A stretch of DNA of 64,000 nt from an uncultured Flavobacteriales bacterium (GTDB lineage Bacteria; Bacteroidota; Bacteroidia; Flavobacteriales_D; Sanyastnellaceae), in assembly GCA_937974555.1 (NCBI GenBank), contig CALJKR010000044.1:1-64000 (forward strand). The letters run 5' to 3'. Positions 26,510 through 34,097 of this stretch are shown here, in pieces. Under the pieces are notes generated by a model. The model was not told where the DNA came from, made no database searches, and saw only the letters and a program-made list of their open reading frames with translations. Position 1 is the stretch's first letter, and every line of letters starts with the position of its first letter. Made by a program: the position numbers and the translations under genes.

Positions 26510-27935
26510 TTTGAAAAAACACCCAATCACATTGAATTCTGAAATAATCCGGAAGGCACTGGCCACCGGATTTTTTCATTGGATGCAATTGATTACAACG
26601 CTATTGCTGCTTCTTATGATTGGACAGATTTCCAGTCAAACAGATTCCAGTAAGAAAGAGATCTTGAGTTTGATTACATTCCATTTGTTTAACCCTAAAT
26701 ACCAATGGTATTGGGTGGTTTGTATTCTTGCACTGAAGGCTATATCCACATTCATAACCCATTACCTGAAAGTTCAATTGCCTGAATTAATTCAAAATTC
26801 GATCTGGCTACAAACTCTCGAGAATGGAAATGAAATTCAAATGAATAGAAACTTTCATTCAGCCTCTTTAAAGACCTATGCAAAATCTTGGCTTAAAGGA
26901 AACGTGATATTCACTGCTGACTTTCTATATCTACTGGTGATTCTTTTTATCCTGATCTACCTAAATTATTTGATTGCAATTATTTGGTTAGCCGTATTTA
27001 TACTGGCCATATCCATCCGGTATGCCTTTGTACAACTCTTTATCAATAAAAAGAAAATATACCGTTCAAGAAAACGAAAAGTTTTACAAAAATCAAAATT
27101 CATCGAAAGTCATTTGCTTCAATTGGCACTGAATGGTAGATTCAAAAAAGAAATATCGTTAGTAAAAAAGCGATGGACTGCCTACCATTCTGAACTTCTA
27201 ATATTTGCAAGAGGTCGAGCAGTAACCGCTATAACTATTCCCATTCTATTCTTCTCTTTTTTATTTCTTATCATATCACCATCAATATCCGGCAGTATAG
27301 ATAATAAAACTACACTACAGATTGTTTTGGTCCTTATTTACAGTCAATCTCCCATCAACCGAATATTCAGGGTAACAGAGAACTGGCGCGTGATACGTAA
27401 TTTTAAATCAGATACAATTCAAGATCACAATACAAACATCATTCAACACACTGCGCCGGATTTACCCAACGATTTCTACACATTTATCAAAATTGATGAC
27501 AAAGGGTTTGGAAAAACGACCAACCCATTTCATCAAGAAATATTTAAACAAGCCCTTGAGAAGAATCTTAGCATTGCCAATGCGCAAAAGATTTCCAAAC
27601 AAGTTGCATTTTTCAAACCCCACGACTCAATAATTGGAGACACGATTCTCGCAGAGCTCAATTACTCCAATGAGTTCAAAACGTTGTCGCAAATAAAAGG
27701 TATGAATACTGAGTTAGGCCACCCTCTTCCTGAAGATTTTGATTGGTATCAAAATGCATCAACATCTTCACTTTCCAAAATAGAAATACAATGGATTCAT
27801 TTCTATGGCGCCTGCTTACATCCTGCCAAATTTGTAATATCCCGCAATGAAGATATCCAACAAATAGGCGACAAACCACTGGAGAAAATCAAAAACTACT
27901 TGAATAAAAAAAACAAAATATGGGTTATCGTTTAA
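26466..27935 (+). CDS. Degenerate ABC-exporter-like membrane protein
   Basis: A 489-residue protein. Residues 1-310 hold about five to six membrane helices (28-50, 82-100, 150-190, 243-265, 275-290) in the layout of an ABC exporter membrane domain. Residues 330-489 resemble a nucleotide-binding domain with worn motifs: DDKGFGKTT (about 344-352) lacks the first Walker A Gly, FFKPHDSIIGDTI replaces the Q-loop Gln by Lys, and SLSKIEIQW replaces LSGGQ. FVISRNED stands where Walker B would be, and the chain ends at the expected H-loop. ATP hydrolysis is therefore unlikely. The start is ATG 26466 (44-nt overlap) or TTG 26511. The domain comparison is by eye. Confidence 0.58.
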   Translation: MNWKKERPIFYLRNNLKKHPITLNSEIIRKALATGFFHWMQLITTLLLLLMIGQISSQTDSSKKEILSLITFHLFNPKYQWYWVVCILALKAISTFITHYLKVQLPELIQNSIWLQTLENGNEIQMNRNFHSASLKTYAKSWLKGNVIFTADFLYLLVILFILIYLNYLIAIIWLAVFILAISIRYAFVQLFINKKKIYRSRKRKVLQKSKFIESHLLQLALNGRFKKEISLVKKRWTAYHSELLIFARGRAVTAITIPILFFSFLFLIISPSISGSIDNKTTLQIVLVLIYSQSPINRIFRVTENWRVIRNFKSDTIQDHNTNIIQHTAPDLPNDFYTFIKIDDKGFGKTTNPFHQEIFKQALEKNLSIANAQKISKQVAFFKPHDSIIGDTILAELNYSNEFKTLSQIKGMNTELGHPLPEDFDWYQNASTSSLSKIEIQWIHFYGACLHPAKFVISRNEDIQQIGDKPLEKIKNYLNKKNKIWVIV

Positions 27936-28321
27936 TAAAAAGAATTTTAATCATCAGTGTAATACTCATGATTTTTGGTTGTGCTAAAGAGCCGGGTATT
28001 GGAGGAAATAGTTCAATTTCCGGTCAAATTATTTTAAAGAAATACAATTCATCCATGACCCAAATTGTTGGCACATACCCTGCTGCTGATCATTATGTGT
28101 ATATCGTTTATGGAGATCATGTCGGATACGATAAACGCATTAAAACAGACTATGACGGCCAATTTGAATTCAACTACTTATATCCAGGGAATTATAAAAT
28201 TTACACCTATTCCACAGATTCTACTGGATCCGTAATTTCAGGACAAGTACCAGTAATCGTCACTATTGACCTTCAAAAAAGAGAACACCATGAAATTCCA
28301 AAGATGTACATATTTGAATAA
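27920..28321 (+). CDS. Lipoprotein with carboxypeptidase-like/Cna-B-type fold
   Basis: A 133-residue lipoprotein: hydrophobic signal ending in the lipobox IFGC (Cys about 21). The mature part has a single beta-sandwich domain, with SISGQIILKKY at the start and TDYDGQFEFNYLYPGNYKIYTYS, a pattern typical of carboxypeptidase-regulatory/SpaA-like domains. It overlaps the ABC-like gene by 16 nt and the next gene by 32 nt. It probably sits in the periplasm or outer membrane next to the barrel encoded two genes later. Confidence 0.7.
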   Translation: MGYRLIKRILIISVILMIFGCAKEPGIGGNSSISGQIILKKYNSSMTQIVGTYPAADHYVYIVYGDHVGYDKRIKTDYDGQFEFNYLYPGNYKIYTYSTDSTGSVISGQVPVIVTIDLQKREHHEIPKMYIFE

Positions 28322-28862
28322 GGCAATTCTTTCAATAGCCATTTTACTTCTGGGATTTACCCCTGCATCCTCACAGAGCAAAAAAATTGTGCAGCATGGT
28401 TACATCAAAAAAGAATCGATTATCAATGACATCAAAGATCCTGAAAACAGTAGGCAGCTCATTGAGATCTATGATAAAAAAGGCCGATTAATCCAGAGTT
28501 CCGAATTAAATACTGAAGGAAAAAAAATAAAAGACACCCAATACAGATACACCAAAAATGCAAAATCAGTATTGATATATAATCACCTTGACAGCCTTGT
28601 ATCAAGCAACACCACCCTCTACAATAAACAGGGAAAACCCATTGAAGTAAGCACCTTTCGAACAGGAAAAAAAAATCAAGAAAGAACTGCCACTTCTTAC
28701 AACAAATGGGGTCAAAAAATCAAGGAAGAAGTTTTTCGGAATGGTGAATTAGATAAAACCAGAATCTTTGTTTACGACAAACAAGGACTCATGATTGAAC
28801 AAAAAACCACCAATAGAAATGGAGAGGTCATTTATCACAAAAAGATTAAGTACTCCAAATGA
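28290..28862 (+). CDS. Secreted repeat-containing protein (toxin-antitoxin YwqK/MORN-like)
   Basis: A 190-residue exported protein from ATG 28290, with signal peptide ending GFTPASSQ. The rest is lysine-rich short beta repeats (YDKKGRLIQSSELN, YNKQGKPIEVSTFR, YNKWGQKIKEEVFRNGE, YDKQGLMIEQKTTNRNGE). This 'Y-x-x-x-G-x-x-I-E' unit is like the YD/MORN-like repeats of secreted Bacteroidota proteins. No catalytic motif is visible. It overlaps the lipoprotein gene by 32 nt and the DUF2490 gene by 4 nt. Confidence 0.65.
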   Translation: MKFQRCTYLNKAILSIAILLLGFTPASSQSKKIVQHGYIKKESIINDIKDPENSRQLIEIYDKKGRLIQSSELNTEGKKIKDTQYRYTKNAKSVLIYNHLDSLVSSNTTLYNKQGKPIEVSTFRTGKKNQERTATSYNKWGQKIKEEVFRNGELDKTRIFVYDKQGLMIEQKTTNRNGEVIYHKKIKYSK

Positions 28863-29533
28863 ACGATCTTAAGTGCTTTTCATTTCTTATTATTTTCTCT
28901 CTCTTCTTTGGGATATCCAATGCCCAACAAGATGACTTTTGTTCTTGGAATTATTTGAATATCCGATTAAAACTCAATCCCGAATGGTCTGTGGGATTCA
29001 ATGAGCATTATCTCAGGAAAGAAAATGTTTCCGAGCGATGGATGAATATCCATGATTTATATACCACCCACAGTATCAAATCCTGGCTTACGCAAGAATT
29101 CCATTTAAGATCCATGCAGGTGCAAAAACTAAATGACCATATTGAAAACAGATGGCTGTTTTATTATGCACTAGAAGGGAAATTCAAGTGGCATGGAATT
29201 CAATTCAATCTAAGAACAAGATGGCAACAATTGACTTTTGAGGACCATTGGAATGATCAATTCAAAGGCCCCTATTACTATCACAGATATAAAGTATCTA
29301 TTCAATATCCCTTTAACTATCACATCAAACCCTCTATTTCTTGCGAGATATTCAATCCTTTGAATCGTCCCGATCATTTAAAAATTGATCAATTGCGAAG
29401 CAGCATAAATCTTATTTATCGATTTAATCAGAATCTATCAGTGGACACTTTTTATCAACTTCAGCAGCCACTGGGAAGATCCCTTCCAAAGCGATATTTT
29501 ATTTTAGGTATAGGATTTAATTTAACTTTATAA
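28859..29533 (+). CDS. DUF2490 outer-membrane beta-barrel protein
   Basis: A 224-residue protein with a signal peptide (ending FGISNAQ). The mature domain fits DUF2490: early WNYLNIRLKLNPEWSVGF, HEFHLRSM-like strands (TQEFHLRSMQVQKLND), RTRWQQLTF, YYYHRYKVSIQYPF and a C-terminal YRFNQNLSVDTFYQLQQ. It is a predicted 8-10-strand barrel ending in GFNLTL. The function of DUF2490 proteins is unknown. It is the last gene of the operon that starts at 25493; the asparaginase follows after 1 bp and may be part of the same transcript. Confidence 0.75.
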   Translation: MNDLKCFSFLIIFSLFFGISNAQQDDFCSWNYLNIRLKLNPEWSVGFNEHYLRKENVSERWMNIHDLYTTHSIKSWLTQEFHLRSMQVQKLNDHIENRWLFYYALEGKFKWHGIQFNLRTRWQQLTFEDHWNDQFKGPYYYHRYKVSIQYPFNYHIKPSISCEIFNPLNRPDHLKIDQLRSSINLIYRFNQNLSVDTFYQLQQPLGRSLPKRYFILGIGFNLTL

Positions 29534-29534
29534 C

Positions 29535-30599
29535 ATGAAAAATATATTTCTAGTCATACTAACCATCATGGCCATGATGACGTTCACTGCATGCAATTCC
29601 ACCCAAACAGAACAATCCAACCAAACCAAAATGCCAGTTACAGGAAAATTCGCCATTGCGCTTCATGGAGGAGCCGGAAACATCGAAAAAATGAACTTAA
29701 CAGAGGAACAAAAAAAAGAATATCTCAACGTTATGGACAGCGCCCTTCGGGTGGGTTATGAATTTTTGAAAACAGGAGGATCAAGCATCGATGCCGTTGA
29801 AAAGGTCATTCAAATTTTGGAGGATAATCCTTTATTTAATGCGGGCAAAGGTTCTGTTTTTAGTCACGATGGAAAGAATGAAATGGACGCAGCCATCATG
29901 GATGGAAAAACACTGGATGCGGGATGTGTGGCAGGAATCAGTCACATCAAAAATCCCATTTCTTTAGCAAAATTGGTCATGAAGAAATCCAGCACCGTAT
30001 TTATGCATGGGCAAGGAGCCGAGGATTTTGCCAAAGAGAAAGGGATGGAATGGATTGACACCAGTTATTTTTTCACTCAACACCGGTGGGATCAATTGCA
30101 AGAATCCTTGAAAAAAGGAGGCGGAATGGAACTGGATCATGGAAATGACGAAAAGTCCAGCAACTCTAAATCAAACTCTGAGGGTAAATATGGAACTGTC
30201 GGCTGCGTGGCTTTGGATCAAAGCGGCAATCTTGCAGCAGGAACGAGCACTGGAGGACTTGTCAATAAAAGATACAATCGAATAGGCGACTCCCCTATAA
30301 TCGGCGCCGGAACCTATGCAGAAAACATGGTTTGCGCTGTATCCTGCACAGGAAGAGGCGAAGATTTTATAAGAAACGTCATTGCATATGACATCGCTGC
30401 TCAAGTTAAATATCAAAACATTAGTCTTTTTGATGCCGTTAGCAATAGTATTCAAACCAAATTGAAAGGCAATGGTGGACGAGGTGGATGTGTCGCAATA
30501 GACCACAAAGGAGAAATCGTTTTTAACTTCACAACAACAGGAATGTTCAGAGGTTATATTGATACCAATGGCAAGAAATTCTCTGCGATTTATCGATAA
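29535..30599 (+). CDS. Lipoprotein isoaspartyl peptidase / L-asparaginase (Ntn hydrolase)
   Basis: A 354-residue plant-type asparaginase. These enzymes cleave isoaspartyl dipeptides and asparagine and mature by self-cleavage. The nucleophile is Thr221 in KYGTVGC, cut after Gly220. HGGAGN, NAGKGSVF and DAAIMDG line the substrate pocket, and GRGEDFIRN and the second GG motif are present. A charged linker (HGNDEKSSNSKSN) precedes the nucleophile. The N-terminus is a lipoprotein signal with lipobox FTAC, so the enzyme is periplasmic or at the outer membrane. It follows the DUF2490 gene by 1 bp. Confidence 0.93.
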   Translation: MKNIFLVILTIMAMMTFTACNSTQTEQSNQTKMPVTGKFAIALHGGAGNIEKMNLTEEQKKEYLNVMDSALRVGYEFLKTGGSSIDAVEKVIQILEDNPLFNAGKGSVFSHDGKNEMDAAIMDGKTLDAGCVAGISHIKNPISLAKLVMKKSSTVFMHGQGAEDFAKEKGMEWIDTSYFFTQHRWDQLQESLKKGGGMELDHGNDEKSSNSKSNSEGKYGTVGCVALDQSGNLAAGTSTGGLVNKRYNRIGDSPIIGAGTYAENMVCAVSCTGRGEDFIRNVIAYDIAAQVKYQNISLFDAVSNSIQTKLKGNGGRGGCVAIDHKGEIVFNFTTTGMFRGYIDTNGKKFSAIYR

Positions 30600-30610
30600 A
30601 ATTAATCTGG

Positions 30611-31858
30611 TCAATTAAAAATAAATCGCCACGCAAGATCCCTGTAAGAAACAATGTACAATCCTTGTGATAGATGCTTTATTGGAATAATTTCATTTTC
30701 GCCGGTCACGACGTGCTCATGAATCAACTGTCCTTGATTATTAAAAATTCGAATTAATTCTCCAGATTTAAAAGATTTACTTTGAATGTTCAAGACATCC
30801 TCATTCACGTTCATCTTAACACATAGCTCTTGCGTAAATTCTTGAATAGACATTCCCTCAGTGTTCATGACATTGGACCTTGAAAAAATGACAGACCGAT
30901 TCGGATTACAACTCACCCCCACCACTTCGATCATGTAGTTCAGCTCTTCTGAGTTCGGGTTGATATCAGTATAAGACAATACGTTACTCGCCACTGTTGC
31001 GATGAGATTCATGCTAGCCAGACTTGATCCACGATAGATGTTGTAGCTATCAAAAACAACACCCTCATACGCATTCCAATTCAAATTCACGTTTCCGCCC
31101 AATCCTGCAGAGGTTGTCAAATGAATCGTCTTGTGAATGCCATCCACTGGTGCATATAAAAATCCACAAGAATCTTTCATGCCAATTCGGTATCGATTCG
31201 ATTGCACTTGCGGATTGGAATTCACATCTTCAAATGCGCCTTCTGCTGAAAAATCTACTTCCCCAATGGCATCAAAAACATCCTGCACATTGGATTCTTT
31301 GAACACGACAATACGTTGCACTGCGGTATTCGCAACGGGTTCCCAGATGATGTGGTTCTTTCCGGACCACTCATCAACCGTCACCAAACAGATAGGAATC
31401 GTGGGAGGATTAAATGGATCGATACAGCCCACACCACAGCCCACGCATCCATTCCAACAAACAATTGGAATGATAAGTGTAGGTTCAGAATCATTGAATA
31501 ATATGTAACGATTACCATTCAGCCACTGCGAACAAACTTCATCGGAAGAGAAAAACTCAGGGTTGCTCCAATCATTTCCGTTGACAAACTTGTACTCATA
31601 CAATCCCGAAACAAGATCAATCGTTACCGACCAAATACCATTCCCATTGTCATTCAAAGCAATTCCGCCCGGATTCCAATTGGGTAAATTATTGTCAACT
31701 ACCCCATCACCATTTCCATCTGCAAAACTCCCTGCCAAGTGAACTCCAAAAGAACTCACCGTTTCATTGGACATATCCACCTGAAAGGTGACTTCTATAC
31801 CCCATGAAATCAGATGAAACAAAAACATCGACATCCCAAACAGCAAACCCTTTTTCAT
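30611..31858 (-). CDS. T9SS cargo with a carbohydrate-binding-like E-set domain
   Basis: A 415-residue secreted protein: signal peptide (1-20), then a CBM48/AMPK-like domain (EVTFQVDMSNE, GVHLAGSFADGNG, GLYEYKFVNGNDW, about 22-130). A Cys-rich linker follows (CWNGCVGCGVGC), then a fibronectin-like region (GLGGNVNLNWNAYEGV, about 245-330), and a T9SS sorting domain to the end (RIFNNQGQLIHEHVV, SQGLYIVSYRD). The ligand is possibly a glycan; this is inference. It converges on the asparaginase gene with an 11-bp gap. Confidence 0.83.
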   Translation of the reverse strand: MKKGLLFGMSMFLFHLISWGIEVTFQVDMSNETVSSFGVHLAGSFADGNGDGVVDNNLPNWNPGGIALNDNGNGIWSVTIDLVSGLYEYKFVNGNDWSNPEFFSSDEVCSQWLNGNRYILFNDSEPTLIIPIVCWNGCVGCGVGCIDPFNPPTIPICLVTVDEWSGKNHIIWEPVANTAVQRIVVFKESNVQDVFDAIGEVDFSAEGAFEDVNSNPQVQSNRYRIGMKDSCGFLYAPVDGIHKTIHLTTSAGLGGNVNLNWNAYEGVVFDSYNIYRGSSLASMNLIATVASNVLSYTDINPNSEELNYMIEVVGVSCNPNRSVIFSRSNVMNTEGMSIQEFTQELCVKMNVNEDVLNIQSKSFKSGELIRIFNNQGQLIHEHVVTGENEIIPIKHLSQGLYIVSYRDLAWRFIFN

Positions 31859-31950
31859 AAAACTTTAATTTGGGCTCAAGGTAGATGTATTTGGGATGAA
31901 CAAAAGTGAATAACAAAACTTGATTGCTGATTCAGAATAGACCACCCCGT

Positions 31951-32051
31951 CTCGGCTAGCCGAGCCACCCTTCCTTTCCGCTGCGCGGTAGGAGGGGAAA
32001 TTACCGATTTACCGATCCACTGATTTACTGGGCGAATGCAATTCGCCCCTA
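31951..32051. repeat. Composite palindromic repeat element
   Basis: This intergenic piece contains two perfect palindromes: CTCGGCTAGCCGAG (31951-31964), and GGGCGAAT-gca-ATTCGCCC (32030-32048). Between them are a GC-rich segment and two near-direct repeats (TTACCGAT, TTACCGAT). Its edge supplies the TAG stop of the Fic gene. Its GC-rich, structured form differs from the surrounding DNA and looks like a REP-type or small non-coding mobile element. Only one copy was noticed in the window. Confidence 0.6.
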
Positions 32052-32990
32052 CTTCCGATTCACATATTCCTGTATCGCCTCCGCCGTTGTCAACCAATTC
32101 CGACCTTCTTTGTATCCCGCTATCTTACCTCTGCGAATGAGCAAACTCAAATACTCCTGTCCATAAGGAATCTCCATCTCCTCAATAATACTTGAGATAG
32201 GACGATAGTCTTCATGGCTGTTTTCCAAATGACTCAGGTAAATATCCAACGACCGTTCTAATGCCTGCAATACCATCAGCATCAATTTCTCGTAATTGCC
32301 TTGATTGGCCTTGTTCAGCGCATCATAATATTTCTTTCGATCTTGTTGCAAGATGATGGCAGGCGGATATCCCGCACTCATCAAAAGCAAATTGAAAATC
32401 AAGCGAACGGTTCTTCCGTTGCCATCAAAGAAGGGATGAATCCATACCATGCGGTGATGAAATATCATGGCTTTGACAATCACGGAAAGACCATTCTTTT
32501 CATTCACCCAACCAATCAACTCCTCCATAAAATCATCCACCTTGAGTGCATTGGGCGGAGTAAAATTGGCACCTGTTATTCGAACTCCTGCGTTTCGATA
32601 TCGACCCGCAAACTCCTTTTCGATGCGTTGCAATACCAATCCATGAATGTTCAAAATATCGGAAGCGCGCAATTTGTATTTCTCACGCACCAGGGTCTCC
32701 AATGCAGCAATGGCTTCATGGTGATTGAGCGTTTCAAAATGCTCTCGCATGGATTTCCCGCCTACAGTAATGCCATCAGAAAGGATAACACGGGTTTCTT
32801 GAAGCGTGATGGTATTTCCCTCGATGGCATTGGAATGATAGGTCCACTCCAACATCAAACTCTCTCTCAACTTATCCAACGCGATGGAGGGAATGGGGCG
32901 CAACTTGGCCAATCGGGCTTGCTTTTGCTCCACGCGCTCCAACATCGATTGTAACTTTTCCTGACCCCAAGGATACTCATTCCATTTCAT
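32049..32990 (-). CDS. Fic family AMP-transferase (canonical motif)
   Basis: A 313-residue Fic protein with the full active-site motif HPFFDGNGRTVR from His185 and an inhibitory motif SNAIEGN (Ser53, Glu57, Asn59) in the N-terminal helix, so it should be an autoinhibited AMP-transferase. The C-terminal 60 residues (SLLIRRGKIAGYKEGRNWLTTAEAI) resemble a MerR/excisionase-like DNA-binding helix, which may allow autoregulation. A perfect 11-bp inverted repeat lies just upstream of its start. Compare the Gln-substituted Fic protein at 4870-5919. Its stop codon is at the edge of a palindromic element. The target is unknown. Confidence 0.9.
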   Translation of the reverse strand: MKWNEYPWGQEKLQSMLERVEQKQARLAKLRPIPSIALDKLRESLMLEWTYHSNAIEGNTITLQETRVILSDGITVGGKSMREHFETLNHHEAIAALETLVREKYKLRASDILNIHGLVLQRIEKEFAGRYRNAGVRITGANFTPPNALKVDDFMEELIGWVNEKNGLSVIVKAMIFHHRMVWIHPFFDGNGRTVRLIFNLLLMSAGYPPAIILQQDRKKYYDALNKANQGNYEKLMLMVLQALERSLDIYLSHLENSHEDYRPISSIIEEMEIPYGQEYLSLLIRRGKIAGYKEGRNWLTTAEAIQEYVNRK

Positions 32991-32996
32991 GTCACA

Positions 32997-33034
32997 AATA
33001 TCGGATAAAATATTTTAATTTACTATCCGATATT
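32997..33034. promoter_or_regulatory. Perfect 11-bp inverted repeat upstream of the Fic gene (candidate operator)
   Basis: AATATCGGATA (32997-33007) and TATCCGATATT (33024-33034) form a perfect inverted repeat with a 16-bp AT-only-rich spacer. The near arm begins 7 bp upstream of the ATG at 32990. On the minus strand this arm overlaps GATATTTG, one mismatch from the -7 box. The arrangement fits an operator for a dimeric repressor, or a leader hairpin. Confidence 0.6.
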
Positions 33035-33044
33035 AATTAGTTTC

Positions 33045-33068
33045 AAAAAAAAGAGGCTTGCGCCTCTT
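33045..33068 (-). terminator. Intrinsic terminator after the 3-hydroxybutyryl-CoA dehydrogenase gene
   Basis: Arms AAGAGGC / GCCTCTT with a 4-nt loop and, on the minus strand, a T-run just downstream (A-run at 33045-33050). It lies 24 bp beyond the dehydrogenase stop and before the Fic operator. Confidence 0.8.
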
Positions 33069-33092
33069 CTTTTACTGAATATTCTGAGCAGT

Positions 33093-33977
33093 TTACTTAA
33101 ACTTCACTGCTGTCGCCACTTTGGTTGCTGGATCTACTTTGTAGAATCCTTCGCCGCTCTTGTCTCCCAGCTTTCCGGCTTGAACCATATTCACCAACAA
33201 TGGACATGGCGCATATTTGGGATTGCCAAAACCGTCATTCATGACGCGCAAAATGGCCAAACAAACATCCAAGCCAATGAAATCCGCCAAACGCAATGGA
33301 CCCATCGGATGTCCCATTCCCAATTTCATTACGGTGTCAATCTCGTCCACTCCTGCTACTCCTTCAAACAAGGTGTAGATGGCTTCATTGATCATGGGCA
33401 TCAAAATTCGATTGGCCACAAATCCGGGGTAATCGTTTACCTCAACTGGCACTTTCTGCAATTGCTTGGACATTTCAAAAACAGCTTCTGTCACGGCATC
33501 GGAAGTACTATAACCACGAATCACTTCTACCAATTTCATGACAGGCACTGGATTCATGAAGTGCATACCAATGACTTGCTCAGGACGTTTGGTCACCGAT
33601 GCAATTTTGGTGATAGAGATGGAACTGGTGTTCGAAGCCAAGATGCAAGCCGCTGGCGCAAATTCGTCCATGGATTGAAAAATCTTCAACTTTAAATCGA
33701 CATTTTCAGTAGCGGCTTCCACGGCCAAATCAGCATTGGCAATTCCTGTCTTCAAATCCGTTACCAAACTCAAATTGGCCAATGTTTGATTCTTGGCGGC
33801 TTCATCGATGATTCCCTTGGAAACTTGACGATCCAAATTCTTGGTGATGGTCTGCAAAGCACGATCCAATTGGGCTTGGTTCACATCTACCAAATTGACC
33901 TTGTTGCCATATTGCGCAAACACGTGTGCAATTCCATTGCCCATGGTGCCCGCTCCGATTACTGTAATATTCTTCAT
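33093..33977 (-). CDS. 3-hydroxybutyryl-CoA dehydrogenase
   Basis: A 294-residue NAD(P)-dependent enzyme interconverting 3-hydroxybutyryl-CoA and acetoacetyl-CoA. The Rossmann motif is GAGTMGNGIAHV (6-17). IGMHFMNPVPVMKLVE holds the catalytic His, and GFVANRILMPMINEA begins the single C-terminal domain. The ATG at 33977 is chosen because the family starts at this MKNITVIGAG; an upstream start would add 13 foreign residues. It is divergent from icmF, which supplies butyryl-CoA from isobutyryl-CoA, so the two may act in one pathway. A terminator follows. Confidence 0.94.
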   Translation of the reverse strand: MKNITVIGAGTMGNGIAHVFAQYGNKVNLVDVNQAQLDRALQTITKNLDRQVSKGIIDEAAKNQTLANLSLVTDLKTGIANADLAVEAATENVDLKLKIFQSMDEFAPAACILASNTSSISITKIASVTKRPEQVIGMHFMNPVPVMKLVEVIRGYSTSDAVTEAVFEMSKQLQKVPVEVNDYPGFVANRILMPMINEAIYTLFEGVAGVDEIDTVMKLGMGHPMGPLRLADFIGLDVCLAILRVMNDGFGNPKYAPCPLLVNMVQAGKLGDKSGEGFYKVDPATKVATAVKFK

Positions 33978-34097
33978 GTTTAATTTTTCTGTTGCGAAAA
34001 TAAGGATTAAGTCCAATTACATCGGTTGGAAAAAACCAGTATTCATTTTTAGTCCTAATTGCAATGAATGAGCGTTCTACTCCGTATCTTCGCGCGC

